Of a stretch of 64,000 nucleotides of DNA, positions 46,494 to 54,602 are shown in pieces (positions within the stretch are counted from its first letter, which is position 1; every line of letters starts with the position of its first letter). A model generated the notes under the pieces. That model saw only the letters and a list, made by a program, of their open reading frames with translations, was not told the origin of the DNA and did no database searches. The stretch is from Puia dinghuensis (GTDB lineage: Bacteria; Bacteroidota; Bacteroidia; Chitinophagales; Chitinophagaceae): the NCBI RefSeq assembly GCF_014642875.1, contig NZ_BMJC01000006.1:62001-126000 (forward strand), read 5' to 3'. The position numbers were made by a program, and so were the translations under genes.

Positions 46494-47091
46494 GGAAATA
46501 AGTGACCAGCAACGTCATCAGGACAGCAAATCCAAGCACGACCAGCCACTGTCGCCCTGATGTTTTTTGAATTTCCTGTCTTGCCTTTACTTCACAGACC
46601 TCCCCGGGACAGTATTGCACCTTCTTCTTAAACACCAGGGAATAGAATTTACAAGCGAGGCAGATGCCAAAGACCGACTCGAAGTAGAGGAAGAGTAAAC
46701 AGACCAGGCAGGTGATACCGGTGATGGGGCTATAGGCATTTACCACCACCAGGAAAATAAACATGGTAGCCGACAGGACCAGCCCGACGCTCCAGGCGAA
46801 TTTTTTTTGCCGGGCGCCCACATACTCGGGTGTCTGTCTGCCCACGATGATACGCGCGATGATCAGCGTAGGCGCAAACTTGGGATTGATAAAGACCCGG
46901 ATGATGAAATCGGTGAGGAAGAGGGTGATGACATATTTGACGGGGACAAAATTGTTGTCAAACAAGATCAGCATAAGCGAAAGAAAGGTCGCCAGGAAGA
47001 GGAGCCCTGCCGCCGCTCGAATCTCCCTTTCATTGAGGACCCGGATGTCATAGCCCGGAACATCTTCCCCGAACTGGATCATTTTATTCAT
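46429..47091 (-). CDS. DUF4395 domain membrane protein
   Basis: 220 residues with about five transmembrane helices. The N-terminal part (VLNEREIRAAAGLLFLATFL) and the central Cys-bearing helix (FGICLACKFYSLVFKK, then VQYCPGEVCEV) match the DUF4395 family as I know it. CLAC and CPGEVC give four cysteines, suggesting redox or metal chemistry. Some family members are found beside thiosulfate/sulfur or thioredoxin-related genes, so pairing with a desulfurase-like enzyme is interesting. The upstream gap holds an array of three 21-bp-phased repeats oriented toward this gene. Confidence 0.85.
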   Translation of the reverse strand: MNKMIQFGEDVPGYDIRVLNEREIRAAAGLLFLATFLSLMLILFDNNFVPVKYVITLFLTDFIIRVFINPKFAPTLIIARIIVGRQTPEYVGARQKKFAWSVGLVLSATMFIFLVVVNAYSPITGITCLVCLLFLYFESVFGICLACKFYSLVFKKKVQYCPGEVCEVKARQEIQKTSGRQWLVVLGFAVLMTLLVTYFHGYYNRKPYDLFGLYTTAKAK

Positions 47092-47105
47092 GGATAAATT
47101 TTTCG

Positions 47106-47113
47106 TAATACTA
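47106..47113 (-). promoter_or_regulatory. Weak -7-like box of the DUF4395 gene
   Basis: Read on the minus strand this is TAGTATTA, which keeps the TA and two of the four 3' bases of TAnnTTTG. It lies 24 bp beyond the nearest repeat of the upstream array and 14 bp before the start codon. The poor match would fit an activator-dependent promoter. Confidence 0.3.
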
Positions 47114-47137
47114 TCTAATTAATTAAGAAACTGCAAG

Positions 47138-47189
47138 TTGTGTCAACATACGACCGATTGGGGTCTACCAGCGAAGGGTTTGAGTCAAC
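47138..47189 (-). promoter_or_regulatory. Three direct repeats at exact 21-bp period: probable LytTR binding array
   Basis: On the minus strand the copies read GTTGAC (47189-47184), GTAGAC (47168-47163) and GTTGAC (47147-47142), spaced 21 and 21 bp; the outer two extend to GTTGACTCAA and GTTGACACAA. The core is the same as in the array at 27474-27524. The orientation points to the DUF4395 gene rather than the histidine kinase that lies on the other side. Confidence 0.65.
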
Positions 47190-47244
47190 GATCGGCGCTG
47201 TCGGATGAGGTTGGAAAGTTTTGCCGATATTTAATCCTTGAAAC

Positions 47245-48282
47245 ATGAAGTCCTTATTCGACATAAAACGATTTAAGCTGTATGCATGGGTTGGTCTCGG
47301 CATCGTCTGCATGTGCATCATTCAGGAAACGCACGTCGAGCACAAGGGTTTTTTCACGGCCCTATCGGATTGTCTCTGGCTGACCGCCTATCTTACCCTG
47401 GTGAATTATGTGTTGTATGAATATAGTTTCCCACGGATGCGGTGGAGGAGATTCTATATCGCTATCCTGGTTTTCGTATTATATATATTCCTGTTCACTG
47501 AGGGCTTTCATCTATGGGCGCTATTGGGGTATGTGCTACGCGTGAATGTCGACTATATAGAACCCGGTTCGAAACATCACGATCTCTCCGCAGAATCAAG
47601 CTTCAGCATTCCGGCGGCCATTTTCTTTGGCATCGCCAGTATTATTTACAATAACGTCAAGCTTAGACATACCGCCCAACAGCTGCGGATCGAGAAGCAA
47701 ACGGCGGAGTTGAGCTACCTGAAATCACAAACCAATCCCCATTTCCTGTTCAATACCCTGAACAATATCTACGCGCTGGCGCGGGACAAGTCCGATCTGG
47801 CGCCCGAAACGATCTTAAGGCTATCGAAAATACTTCGGTACATGCTTTACGAGACCAGCGGGCCTTATATTGCCATTGGTGAGGAGCTGAAGATTATTGG
47901 CGACTATATAGCCCTCGAGAAATTGCGTTACGACGAGAGCCTGCGGGTCAACTTCAACTACAATATCGAGGATATGAATCAGTCCGTGCCGCCGCTGCTG
48001 CTTATGCCGCTGGTGGAGAATGCCTTCAAGCATGGCGTATCGGAAACGAGGGTCCAGCCCTTCGTGGACATCCATCTGTCCGTCGTCAGTCGCCGATTGG
48101 TCTTTTTTGTACGGAACTCGAGGGAAGAATCCTCCGGCAACGGCCAGGTGAAGGAAAATATCGGTCTTTCCAATCTTCGCCGCCAGCTCGAACTGCTTTA
48201 TACGGACTATAGCCTATCGCTGGATCATCCGGCGGCCGAATTCTCCGCCACCTTAACGATCAATCTTGCCAGCCATGTCTAA
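47245..48282 (+). CDS. LytS/YehU-type sensor histidine kinase
   Basis: 345 residues. Four transmembrane helices (about 12-28, 40-60, 70-95, 121-136), then a short coil and the kinase box with H166 in SQTNPHFLFNTLNNIYALAR, followed by an HATPase domain (VENAFKHGVSETR, NIGLSNLRRQLELLY). It is paralogous to the kinase at 30175-31218 but the sensor region differs. It pairs with the downstream LytTR regulator (8 bp overlap) and lies back-to-back with DUF4395 across a gap that contains the 21-bp repeat array. Confidence 0.94.
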   Translation: MKSLFDIKRFKLYAWVGLGIVCMCIIQETHVEHKGFFTALSDCLWLTAYLTLVNYVLYEYSFPRMRWRRFYIAILVFVLYIFLFTEGFHLWALLGYVLRVNVDYIEPGSKHHDLSAESSFSIPAAIFFGIASIIYNNVKLRHTAQQLRIEKQTAELSYLKSQTNPHFLFNTLNNIYALARDKSDLAPETILRLSKILRYMLYETSGPYIAIGEELKIIGDYIALEKLRYDESLRVNFNYNIEDMNQSVPPLLLMPLVENAFKHGVSETRVQPFVDIHLSVVSRRLVFFVRNSREESSGNGQVKENIGLSNLRRQLELLYTDYSLSLDHPAAEFSATLTINLASHV

Positions 48283-48961
48283 AATAAGATGTATCATAGT
48301 AGAAGATGAGCCCCTCGCGGTGAAGGTCCTGGCGGATTATATCGCCTCTGTTCCTTTCCTGGAGTTGGTGGGGACGTTTAAGGATGCTATACTGGCGACG
48401 GACTACCTGCGCCAGGCGACCGTCGACCTTATCTTCCTCGATATTCACCTTCCAAAGTTGAAGGGCATGGCCTTTCTTAAGACCCTTACACATGCGCCCG
48501 CGGTGATCATCACCACGGCTTATCACCAGTATGCGGTGGAAGGGTTTGAGCTGAATGTGACGGATTATCTGCTGAAGCCGATCGAATTCGAACGCTTCTT
48601 CGTGGCGGTGAACAAGGTAAAGGTGGCGCAGAGCCAGCGGCAGCAACCGGCCGATGAAGCCAGGGATTTCATCTTTCTCAATGTACAAAAGAAGAGGGTG
48701 AAGATACTCTTTTCCGAGATCGTCTACATCGAAAGCCAGCGGGAATACATCAAGGTGAAGACGACCAACAGCGAATATCTCTCCAAGATGGGCACAAATG
48801 AGATAGAGGCGATGCTGCCCGTACATCTCTTCAAACGGGTACACCGGTCGTATATCGTCGCCATCCGCCGCATCGATTCCTGTACGGCGGAAATGATCGA
48901 GATAAATGGAGAGTCTATTCCGATAGGAAAAGGCTATAGGGACTGGATGGAGAAACTATAG
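48275..48961 (+). CDS. LytTR-family response regulator
   Basis: 228 residues from ATG 48275; an in-frame TTG three codons earlier (48266) is not needed. Receiver (about 1-120): VEDEP acidic pocket, phosphoacceptor D56 in LIFLDIHLPKLKG, K in TDYLLKPIE. LytTR domain (about 130-228): IVYIESQREYIKVKTTN, FKRVHRSYIVAIRRI. Starts inside the kinase 3' end, translationally coupled. The nearest array of 21-bp-phased repeats points toward the divergent DUF4395-aminotransferase pair, which I infer to be its target. Confidence 0.95.
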   Translation: MSKIRCIIVEDEPLAVKVLADYIASVPFLELVGTFKDAILATDYLRQATVDLIFLDIHLPKLKGMAFLKTLTHAPAVIITTAYHQYAVEGFELNVTDYLLKPIEFERFFVAVNKVKVAQSQRQQPADEARDFIFLNVQKKRVKILFSEIVYIESQREYIKVKTTNSEYLSKMGTNEIEAMLPVHLFKRVHRSYIVAIRRIDSCTAEMIEINGESIPIGKGYRDWMEKL

Positions 48962-48970
48962 GGGCTGTGC

Positions 48971-50599
48971 TCAATAATCCATTCCCATTCCGGGGGGAGC
49001 GGACGCCGGGTTATCTTCCTTCTTGGGTTTTTCGGCGACTACGCACTCGGTGGTCAGCAGCATCCCGGCGATGGAAGCGGCATTCTCCAAGGCAATGCGG
49101 GCCACTTTGGCAGGATCAATGACCCCTGCCGGCAGCAGCGCTTCATACTGCTCGGTGCGTGCATTGAAACCATAGTCGGCCTTACCTTCTTTTACTTTTT
49201 GCACGACGATGCTGCCATCCCAACCACAGTTCTGGACTATCTGGCGCAGGGGCTCTTCGATGGCGCGTCTTACGATGGCGATGCCCGTGGTCTCGTCGGG
49301 ATTGTCGCCTGTCAGGTCTTGCAGCGACTCGATGGCGCGGACATAGGCGACGCCGCCACCGGGTACGATGCCTTCTTCGATGGCCGCCCGGGTAGCATGG
49401 AGGGCGTCGTCCACCCGATCTTTTCTTTCCTTCATCTCCGTCTCGGTGGCCGCCCCGATGTAGAGCACGGCGACACCACCGCTCAACCGGGCAAGGCGTT
49501 CTTGTAATTTCTCTTTGTCATAGTCGGATGTTGTCGTGCCGATCTGCGCTTTTATCTGTGCTATCCTTGCAGCGATGTCCTCCTTTTTACCCTTGCCGCC
49601 GACAATGGTCGTAATATCTTTGTCGACCGTCACCGTGTCAGCCAAACCGAGGTAGGTGATATCGGCGTTTTCTAATTTGTAACCGCGTTCTTCGCTGATG
49701 AGGATGCCACCCGTCAGGACGGCGATGTCTTCGAGCATGTCTTTCCGGCGATCGCCAAAGCCGGGGGCCTTTACGGCTGCCACTTTCAGCGTGCCTCTTA
49801 GTTTGTTCACGACCAGGGTCGCCAGCGCCTCGCCATCCAGGTCTTCGGCGATGATGAGCAGGGGCCGGCCGGACTGCGCCGCTTTTTCCAGCAGCGGCAG
49901 GACATCTTTCATCACGCTTATCTTTTTATCATAGATGAGAATATAGGGGCTTTCCAGTTCGGCATCCATCTTGTCCGGGTTGGTGACGAAGTAAGGCGAG
50001 ATATAGCCACGGTCGAACTGCATCCCTTCAACAACATCGACGGTGGTGTCTGTGCCCTTGGCTTCCTCCACGGTGATGACGCCTTCCTTGCCAACTTTTC
50101 CAAAGGCCTCGGCGATGAGCTTCCCGACGTTCTCGTCATTGTTCGCCGATACGGCTGCTACTTGCCGGATCCTATCGCTATCGTTGCCGATGATCTGGGA
50201 TTGCTTTTTCAGGTGCGCGACCACTGCAGCGGTGGCTTTGTCGATGCCGCGTTTGAGGTCCATCGGGTTGGCGCCGGCCGCGACATTCTTCAATCCTTCC
50301 GAGATGATGGACTGTGCCAGGACAGTTGCCGTTGTGGTGCCGTCGCCGGCCACTTCAGCCGTCTTCGATGCCACTTCTTTCAACATCTGTGCGCCCATGT
50401 TTTCGATGGGGTCTTCCAATTCGATGTCTTTGGCTACTGTGACGCCGTCCTTTGTGATCGAGGAGGAGCCGAATTTCTTTTCAAGGACTACGTTGCGACC
50501 CTGGGGGCCCAAGGTAACTTTTACAGCATTGGTAAGGATGTCAACACCCCTTTTCATCTTGTTCCTTGCTTCGACATCGAAGAAAAGTTGCTTTGCCAT
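48971..50599 (-). CDS. groEL: Chaperonin GroEL (no groES beside it)
   Basis: 542 residues, full-length group I chaperonin: [34 protein letters not shown] (catalytic Asp in the ATP loop), [13 protein letters not shown]. The C-terminus is [10 protein letters not shown], with one GM-type motif rather than a long GGM-repeat tail. Usually groES precedes groEL within about 50 bp; here the 104 bp upstream contains neither groES nor a CIRCE inverted repeat that I can see. It is therefore probably a second, solo groEL paralogue, with a separate groES-groEL operon elsewhere. Convergent with the LytTR gene, 9 bp apart. Confidence 0.95.
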   Translation of the reverse strand: MAKQLFFDVEARNKMKRGVDILTNAVKVTLGPQGRNVVLEKKFGSSSITKDGVTVAKDIELEDPIENMGAQMLKEVASKTAEVAGDGTTTATVLAQSIISEGLKNVAAGANPMDLKRGIDKATAAVVAHLKKQSQIIGNDSDRIRQVAAVSANNDENVGKLIAEAFGKVGKEGVITVEEAKGTDTTVDVVEGMQFDRGYISPYFVTNPDKMDAELESPYILIYDKKISVMKDVLPLLEKAAQSGRPLLIIAEDLDGEALATLVVNKLRGTLKVAAVKAPGFGDRRKDMLEDIAVLTGGILISEERGYKLENADITYLGLADTVTVDKDITTIVGGKGKKEDIAARIAQIKAQIGTTTSDYDKEKLQERLARLSGGVAVLYIGAATETEMKERKDRVDDALHATRAAIEEGIVPGGGVAYVRAIESLQDLTGDNPDETTGIAIVRRAIEEPLRQIVQNCGWDGSIVVQKVKEGKADYGFNARTEQYEALLPAGVIDPAKVARIALENAASIAGMLLTTECVVAEKPKKEDNPASAPPGMGMDY

Positions 50600-50703
50600 A
50601 ATGATTAAGTTTGAACGTTACACAATAGAAATGCCACCTATCCCGGAAAAGAGGCCGCAACCAATGTGCCAATACCTGCGGACATCCGGTGCAAATGCCA
50701 AAA

Positions 50704-50979
50704 TTACAGCGCTGCGCTGCCCAGGCAGGCTGAAAAGCCGACCAGCAGCACGATACCCGAACTTAAGAGCCAGGCCCTGCCACTTTCCTTGTCCTTATCG
50801 ACATATTTTATGATCGTAATGAACAGGCAAATGGCCACATGGGCCGTCACGGCCAGCGCACAAAACACCAGGGTCGTCATCGTTGCGTCCCTGTTGGTGC
50901 CGCTGGCGGCGCGTATCACGATCGAATAGAAGAGAATGGCCAGGAGATTGTACCCGGCAATCTTTTTTAATGGATTCAT
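50704..50979 (-). CDS. Hypothetical three-helix membrane protein
   Basis: 91 residues from ATG 50977-50979; the frame also opens at 50998-51000 seven codons earlier. Three hydrophobic segments (about residues 8-26, 36-56, 68-88: YNLLAILFYSIVIRAAS, TLVFCALAVTAHVAICLF, LLSSGIVLLVGFSACLG). Lies 104 bp upstream of groEL on the same strand. No family recognised. Confidence 0.6.
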   Translation of the reverse strand: MNPLKKIAGYNLLAILFYSIVIRAASGTNRDATMTTLVFCALAVTAHVAICLFITIIKYVDKDKESGRAWLLSSGIVLLVGFSACLGSAAL

Positions 50980-51066
50980 AGTAATGTTCAGAGAGCACAT
51001 GGGTATTGACGTTTTCTACCCCTCAGGAAGTCGCGAACCCCCGTTTTTAAAGCGAAACGACGACAC

Positions 51067-51074
51067 TATCTTTG
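51067..51074 (+). promoter_or_regulatory. -7 box of the RibD-like reductase gene
   Basis: TATCTTTG matches TAnnTTTG exactly and lies 31 bases before the ATG at 51106, so transcription would start near 51080. A T-rich GTTTTTAAA lies at roughly -33 distance. Good promoter candidate. Confidence 0.6.
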
Positions 51075-51105
51075 TTGTATTAAAATCGCATTAAAACACA
51101 AAAAA

Positions 51106-51672
51106 ATGAGAAAGTTAAAATTACAGGTCCAGATGACCGCAGACGGTTTTATGGCAGGCCCGAATGGAGAACTGGACTGGATGAACATGGCCATGGACGA
51201 GGGATTCATCAGCTATGTCACCGAACTGACGGACAGCTCGGATACGATTCTCATGGGAAGGAAACTGGCAGAGGGTTTCATTCCTTATTGGACAAATGTC
51301 GTCGCTAATGCGGATGACCCGCAACGGCCTTTTGGCCAGAAAATGGTGGACAAGCCAAAGGTGGTCTTTTCGAAAACGCTGAGTACCTCCAGTTGGGCGA
51401 ACACCACCGTCGCCAATGGTGATCTTGCCACAGAGGTAAAGAAGCTGAAAGAACAAAAGGGGAAGGACATCATCGTCTATGGCGGCTCAAGCTTTGTCTC
51501 CTCCCTGATAAAGGAAGGGCTTATCGACGAATTCCATCTCTTTGTCAACCCGGTGGTGCTGGGCAATGGGATGGCGATCTTCCGGCAACTGGACGCGACG
51601 CAAAAGCTGAAGCTGGTGAAGGCGACGCCTTTGACGACGGGAAGTGTTATTCTTTTTTATGTTAAGGGGTGA
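51106..51672 (+). CDS. Dihydrofolate reductase / RibD C-terminal-domain family protein
   Basis: 188 residues. The Rossmann-like RibD_C fold is recognisable from MTADGFMAGPNGELDWMN, SSDTILMGRKLAEGF and IIVYGGSSFVSSLIKEGLID plus LVNPVVLGNG. Stand-alone members are NADPH-dependent reductases of unknown substrate. The ATG is preceded by a clear -7 box and an A-rich leader. A strong terminator follows at 51727-51752. Monocistronic. Confidence 0.9.
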   Translation: MRKLKLQVQMTADGFMAGPNGELDWMNMAMDEGFISYVTELTDSSDTILMGRKLAEGFIPYWTNVVANADDPQRPFGQKMVDKPKVVFSKTLSTSSWANTTVANGDLATEVKKLKEQKGKDIIVYGGSSFVSSLIKEGLIDEFHLFVNPVVLGNGMAIFRQLDATQKLKLVKATPLTTGSVILFYVKG

Positions 51673-51726
51673 GCATGCGCTGCAACATTTCTGCCCTGAC
51701 GGCCGGGGCCTGTCAGATAAAAAAAA

Positions 51727-51752
51727 GAGCCCCTTGCGGGGCTCTTTTTTTT
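51727..51752. terminator. Strong bidirectional Rho-independent terminator
   Basis: GAGCCCC (51727-51733) and GGGGCTC (51738-51744) enclose a TTGC loop. An A-run precedes and eight Ts follow, so it works on both strands. It ends the reductase gene from the left and the cysteine-rich small gene from the right, whose stop codon (51751-51753) overlaps the T-run. Confidence 0.9.
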
Positions 51753-51912
51753 ACGCCTTTGTACAATGACCGTTAGCACAGCATTGTGCGCAGTGTGCTC
51801 CGGTGCAATTTTGTTTTGTACAATGGGTGCAATTGGGCTGTTGGCCTGTAGCGTATGCCACAGAGCTAGCCAGGATGATGGCCGTTACAGCCAAAAGAAA
51901 TGCCTTTCTCAT
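51751..51912 (-). CDS. 53-residue cysteine/histidine-rich secreted peptide (short ORF)
   Basis: ATG at 51910-51912, TAA at 51751-51753. The product begins MRKAFLLAVTAIILASSVAY, a convincing signal peptide with cleavage near AYA, and then carries seven cysteines and three histidines in about 24 residues: CTHCTKQNC, TGAHCAQCC, ANGHC. The Cys-His pattern CxxC, HC, CC, HC suggests metal binding, like a periplasmic metallothionein-type peptide. This is inference from composition; no family is recognised. It lies 48 bp downstream of another cysteine-rich gene on the same strand and ends in a strong terminator, which supports it as a real gene. Confidence 0.75.
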   Translation of the reverse strand: MRKAFLLAVTAIILASSVAYATGQQPNCTHCTKQNCTGAHCAQCCANGHCTKA

Positions 51913-51960
51913 ATAATTGAGTTTAAAAAAGTAAAAAATAGAATTGTCTTGATCGGGAAT

Positions 51961-52374
51961 TTATGCTTCGTTGGGGGGCTTCCAGGCAGAAGCATGATAG
52001 CTGTATGCGTAGGAGTCTATGTAGACCGGATAGACGCGATTGAAAACAGAAGCGATGGGTTGGTCAACGTCGGAAGCAGGCAATACCATTACAAAACAAA
52101 GCGGGCAGTTGAGGTAGCAGTCGGGCTGGGGGCACTGGTCATGTCCCTTTTGCTTCGGCATGTCCGCGCAGCGTGTTGTTGGCGCGTCCGCACAGCATGT
52201 TTTTGAAGCAGCCGCACAGCGGACCTTTGGCGCAGGCGCAGCTATCATTCGCGGCGTTGCTGTCCATTCCACCAGATAAACCAGTGTACAAAGGAATACT
52301 ATGAGCGCTTTGTATCGCAAGGTATCCAAAGATACTACTTTACTTTTATAACAGCGGTATAGATACTTTCTCAA
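51961..52374 (-). CDS. Cysteine-rich membrane-anchored or secreted protein, unknown family
   Basis: 137 residues if it starts at the ATG at 52372-52374. A hydrophobic stretch (KALIVFLCTLVYLVEW) looks like a signal anchor, followed by eight cysteines in about 47 residues (VRCAAASKTCCADAP, CADMPKQKGHDQCPQPDC, LNCPLCF) and a Tyr-rich tail. A -7 box TATCTTTG on the minus strand at 52334-52327 lies inside the AT-rich first codons. If it is real, translation starts at the TTG at 52320, giving 119 residues with the hydrophobic segment at the N-terminus. Together with the 53-residue gene it makes a two-gene Cys-rich unit divergent from a truncated haemoglobin. Function unknown; metal handling is a guess from composition. 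Confidence 0.65.
   Translation of the reverse strand: MRKYLYRCYKSKVVSLDTLRYKALIVFLCTLVYLVEWTATPRMIAAPAPKVRCAAASKTCCADAPTTRCADMPKQKGHDQCPQPDCYLNCPLCFVMVLPASDVDQPIASVFNRVYPVYIDSYAYSYHASAWKPPNEA
52327..52334 (-). promoter_or_regulatory. -7 box inside the start of the cysteine-rich gene
   Basis: TATCTTTG on the minus strand, identical to the -7 box at 51067-51074. No strong -33 TTG lies at the right distance. It would exclude the ATG at 52374 as start codon. Confidence 0.45.
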
Positions 52375-52411
52375 AGAGGGTTAAATTTACCCTAAACAAT
52401 GCTTTATCGCT

Positions 52412-52885
52412 ATGGACAAGAAAGTTCCCACCTTATATGAATGGGCCGGCGGCGAAGAGACCTTCCAACGGCTCTTTGCCAGGTTTTATGAAAAAGTGCT
52501 GAAGGACGATCTGATAGGCCCGGTCTTCCGCAACATGTCGGGCGACCACCCGAAACATGTTGCGCATTTTGTGGCGGAAGTGTTTGGCGGCCCGGCAAAG
52601 TATACCCAGGAAGACAAGGGCAGCCATGCGGTGATGATAGCCCACCACATCGGCAAGATGCTGGACGAGCCCAAACGGAAACGCTGGGTAGATCTCTTGC
52701 TGACCACCGCAGATGAGATGGGGGTGAAGGATGATCCGGAGTTCCGGTCATCGCTGGTGGCTTATCTCGAATGGGGAAGCCGCATCGCCGTCATCAATTC
52801 CCACCTCACCGAAAATCCCATTGCAGATGATGAGCCGATGCCGCGCTGGGGATGGGGCGAGACGGGCGGGCCGTATGAGCCATAA
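52412..52885 (+). CDS. Group II truncated haemoglobin (GlbO-like)
   Basis: 157 residues, longer than the 120-130 typical core because of a C-terminal extension (PIADDEPMPRWGWGETGG). Globin landmarks are LYEWAGGEETFQRLFARFY at helix A/B, HVAHFVAEVFGGPAKY, the likely proximal histidine H79 in MIAHHIGKML, and the Trp of RWVDLL that fits TrpG8 of group II. These proteins bind O2, NO or related ligands and serve in detoxification or redox sensing. Divergent from the cysteine-rich pair with only 37 bp between the longest reading frames, so a shared regulatory region is likely. Confidence 0.88.
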   Translation: MDKKVPTLYEWAGGEETFQRLFARFYEKVLKDDLIGPVFRNMSGDHPKHVAHFVAEVFGGPAKYTQEDKGSHAVMIAHHIGKMLDEPKRKRWVDLLLTTADEMGVKDDPEFRSSLVAYLEWGSRIAVINSHLTENPIADDEPMPRWGWGETGGPYEP

Positions 52886-52893
52886 TGTATAGA

Positions 52894-54480
52894 TCACTTC
52901 AACGCGAAGAGCGTAAAACTATTATTCCGCAGCACAGGCCTGCCGGGGAGAGGTGCTTCCGGGGTCATTTCCTTCAGGGCATCGGCAGACAAAAGAACAT
53001 AGCTCACCTGGTAGGTGCTTAGCAATTGTCGCAGTGGCTGTTGCTGCCCGGTCTTTATACAGAACAGCATCGTTATGCGATCGGCCTGCCGCCGATCGAA
53101 ATCCACGTATGGATTGGAGAAGGTGTAGGCGTTGGAAACCATTTTCCTGCCGGTAGCCATCACCGGGAAAAGCGAGGCATCGTTCTCGCAGAGGATCACG
53201 GTATTGGGGTCGAGGTTGTGCAGGATATAGTTGTACACTTCGACCTTGTCTCTGCTTTCCTGTTTGGCGATGGACTTTTGCCGGCCTTGGGTGAAGTCCT
53301 CGCGCTTTGCATAGAGCGGGAACCAGGCAACGGCAATGAGCACCACCAGTGGCAGAAAATATTTCCGGATGGGCTGGGTCAGGAAAACCAGGCCGAATCC
53401 AAAGAAAACGGATTGGACGGCTTTCATGTAAATGAAATAATGAAAGGCCGGGACCATTGCCGGCAGGTGGATGCCATACCGGTGATCGAGGCCGGCAACA
53501 AGAGTAGCATAGAAGTACAGACTTGTTGAGATGATCCACCAGTTGAGGATGATGCGCCGGATGAGGCCCCGGGGAAACGACCGGTAGAAGACGATCGCGC
53601 CGACGATGGCGATGAGGAAGCCAAAGGAAAAATTAGCCTTTAATAGTCCCCAAAGATTATTGATAAAAAAGAGGCCTTCGGTATACTCGGAAGGTTCTCG
53701 ATTGATGATGTGCAGATGATATTTCCCAATAACATAATAAAGGATGGGGGCGGCGGCGAGACAGAAACAAAGAAAGGCGACAAGCCCTTGCGCAATATAT
53801 TTTTTGACAAGGACGGGTTGTTTTTGTTTTATGGCGGTGATGAGCGCGCTCGTCTGTAAAGAGATCATCATCAGAACAATGATCACTGCCGGGGCCGCAT
53901 GGCCCAGGAAGGTGATGCCGACGGCAAGTCCAAGCAGGGCGAACCAGGAAATTTTTTGGGTGGTAAATGCCTGGTAGCAAAGCAGGATGTCCAGGAAGAA
54001 AGCAAAGAGCATAAAGGCGAAAGGATAAAGCCATGGCATATACGTAGCGCCGAGGACAAGGTATATGTTTCCCGAGGCGAGGAAGAGAAAGGAGAGCAGG
54101 GCGGCGAGGGCAATTTTGTAATCGAAGAGCCGAAGACACATCCAAAAGAAGCAGATGGGGCCCAGCAGGTTCAGGTAAGCCCCGGCGCGAACAAGAACGA
54201 CGTTGACCGGCAAGCCGGTGAGCTTTACGAGGCCTGTCTCGATGAGGAACAGGAGAGGGTTGTACCAAAGATATTCGTGGAGATAGCTGGGGTCCTTTCC
54301 ATAGGCGCCGTCGAGTGTTGCCTGGACATAGGACATATCCCGGTCGAAATCGACGTCAAAAGCCCAAAACAGATCGAAGGTGGTGCGAAAACATTGAAAG
54401 AAGGCGATGCCGAGCAGAACCACGAAGACGATGCCAATCGCTGTCCGTTGCTTCACTGTCAGGGGTTTAGGAATAGACAT
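52894..54480 (-). CDS. Polytopic membrane protein, probable GT-C-type glycosyltransferase
   Basis: 528 residues from ATG 54478-54480 (MSIPKPLTVKQRTAIG); an open frame runs further upstream but lacks protein character. About ten transmembrane helices, with the first large loop carrying the acidic motif AFDVDFDRDMSYVQATLDG. Acidic residues in that position are typical of GT-C glycosyltransferases (GT39/GT83-like) that use polyprenyl-phosphate sugars. The C-terminal soluble part resembles the periplasmic tail of that superfamily. Function inferred from architecture; donor and acceptor unknown. Convergent with the globin gene. Confidence 0.65.
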   Translation of the reverse strand: MSIPKPLTVKQRTAIGIVFVVLLGIAFFQCFRTTFDLFWAFDVDFDRDMSYVQATLDGAYGKDPSYLHEYLWYNPLLFLIETGLVKLTGLPVNVVLVRAGAYLNLLGPICFFWMCLRLFDYKIALAALLSFLFLASGNIYLVLGATYMPWLYPFAFMLFAFFLDILLCYQAFTTQKISWFALLGLAVGITFLGHAAPAVIIVLMMISLQTSALITAIKQKQPVLVKKYIAQGLVAFLCFCLAAAPILYYVIGKYHLHIINREPSEYTEGLFFINNLWGLLKANFSFGFLIAIVGAIVFYRSFPRGLIRRIILNWWIISTSLYFYATLVAGLDHRYGIHLPAMVPAFHYFIYMKAVQSVFFGFGLVFLTQPIRKYFLPLVVLIAVAWFPLYAKREDFTQGRQKSIAKQESRDKVEVYNYILHNLDPNTVILCENDASLFPVMATGRKMVSNAYTFSNPYVDFDRRQADRITMLFCIKTGQQQPLRQLLSTYQVSYVLLSADALKEMTPEAPLPGRPVLRNNSFTLFALK

Positions 54481-54602
54481 ATCTCCAAGATAAGGCAGGG
54501 ATACCGGCAAAGCAAAAAAAAGTCGGACGCAGGTGGCCAGACGCAGCGTGCCGGGTGTCACAAAACAGGAGCTATTCCTGTCCCGTGATAAACACATCAG
54601 AA

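Noticed and set aside
50600-50703. CIRCE (TTAGCACTC-N9-GAGTGCTAA) upstream of groEL.
   Set aside because: No such inverted repeat could be found in the gap.
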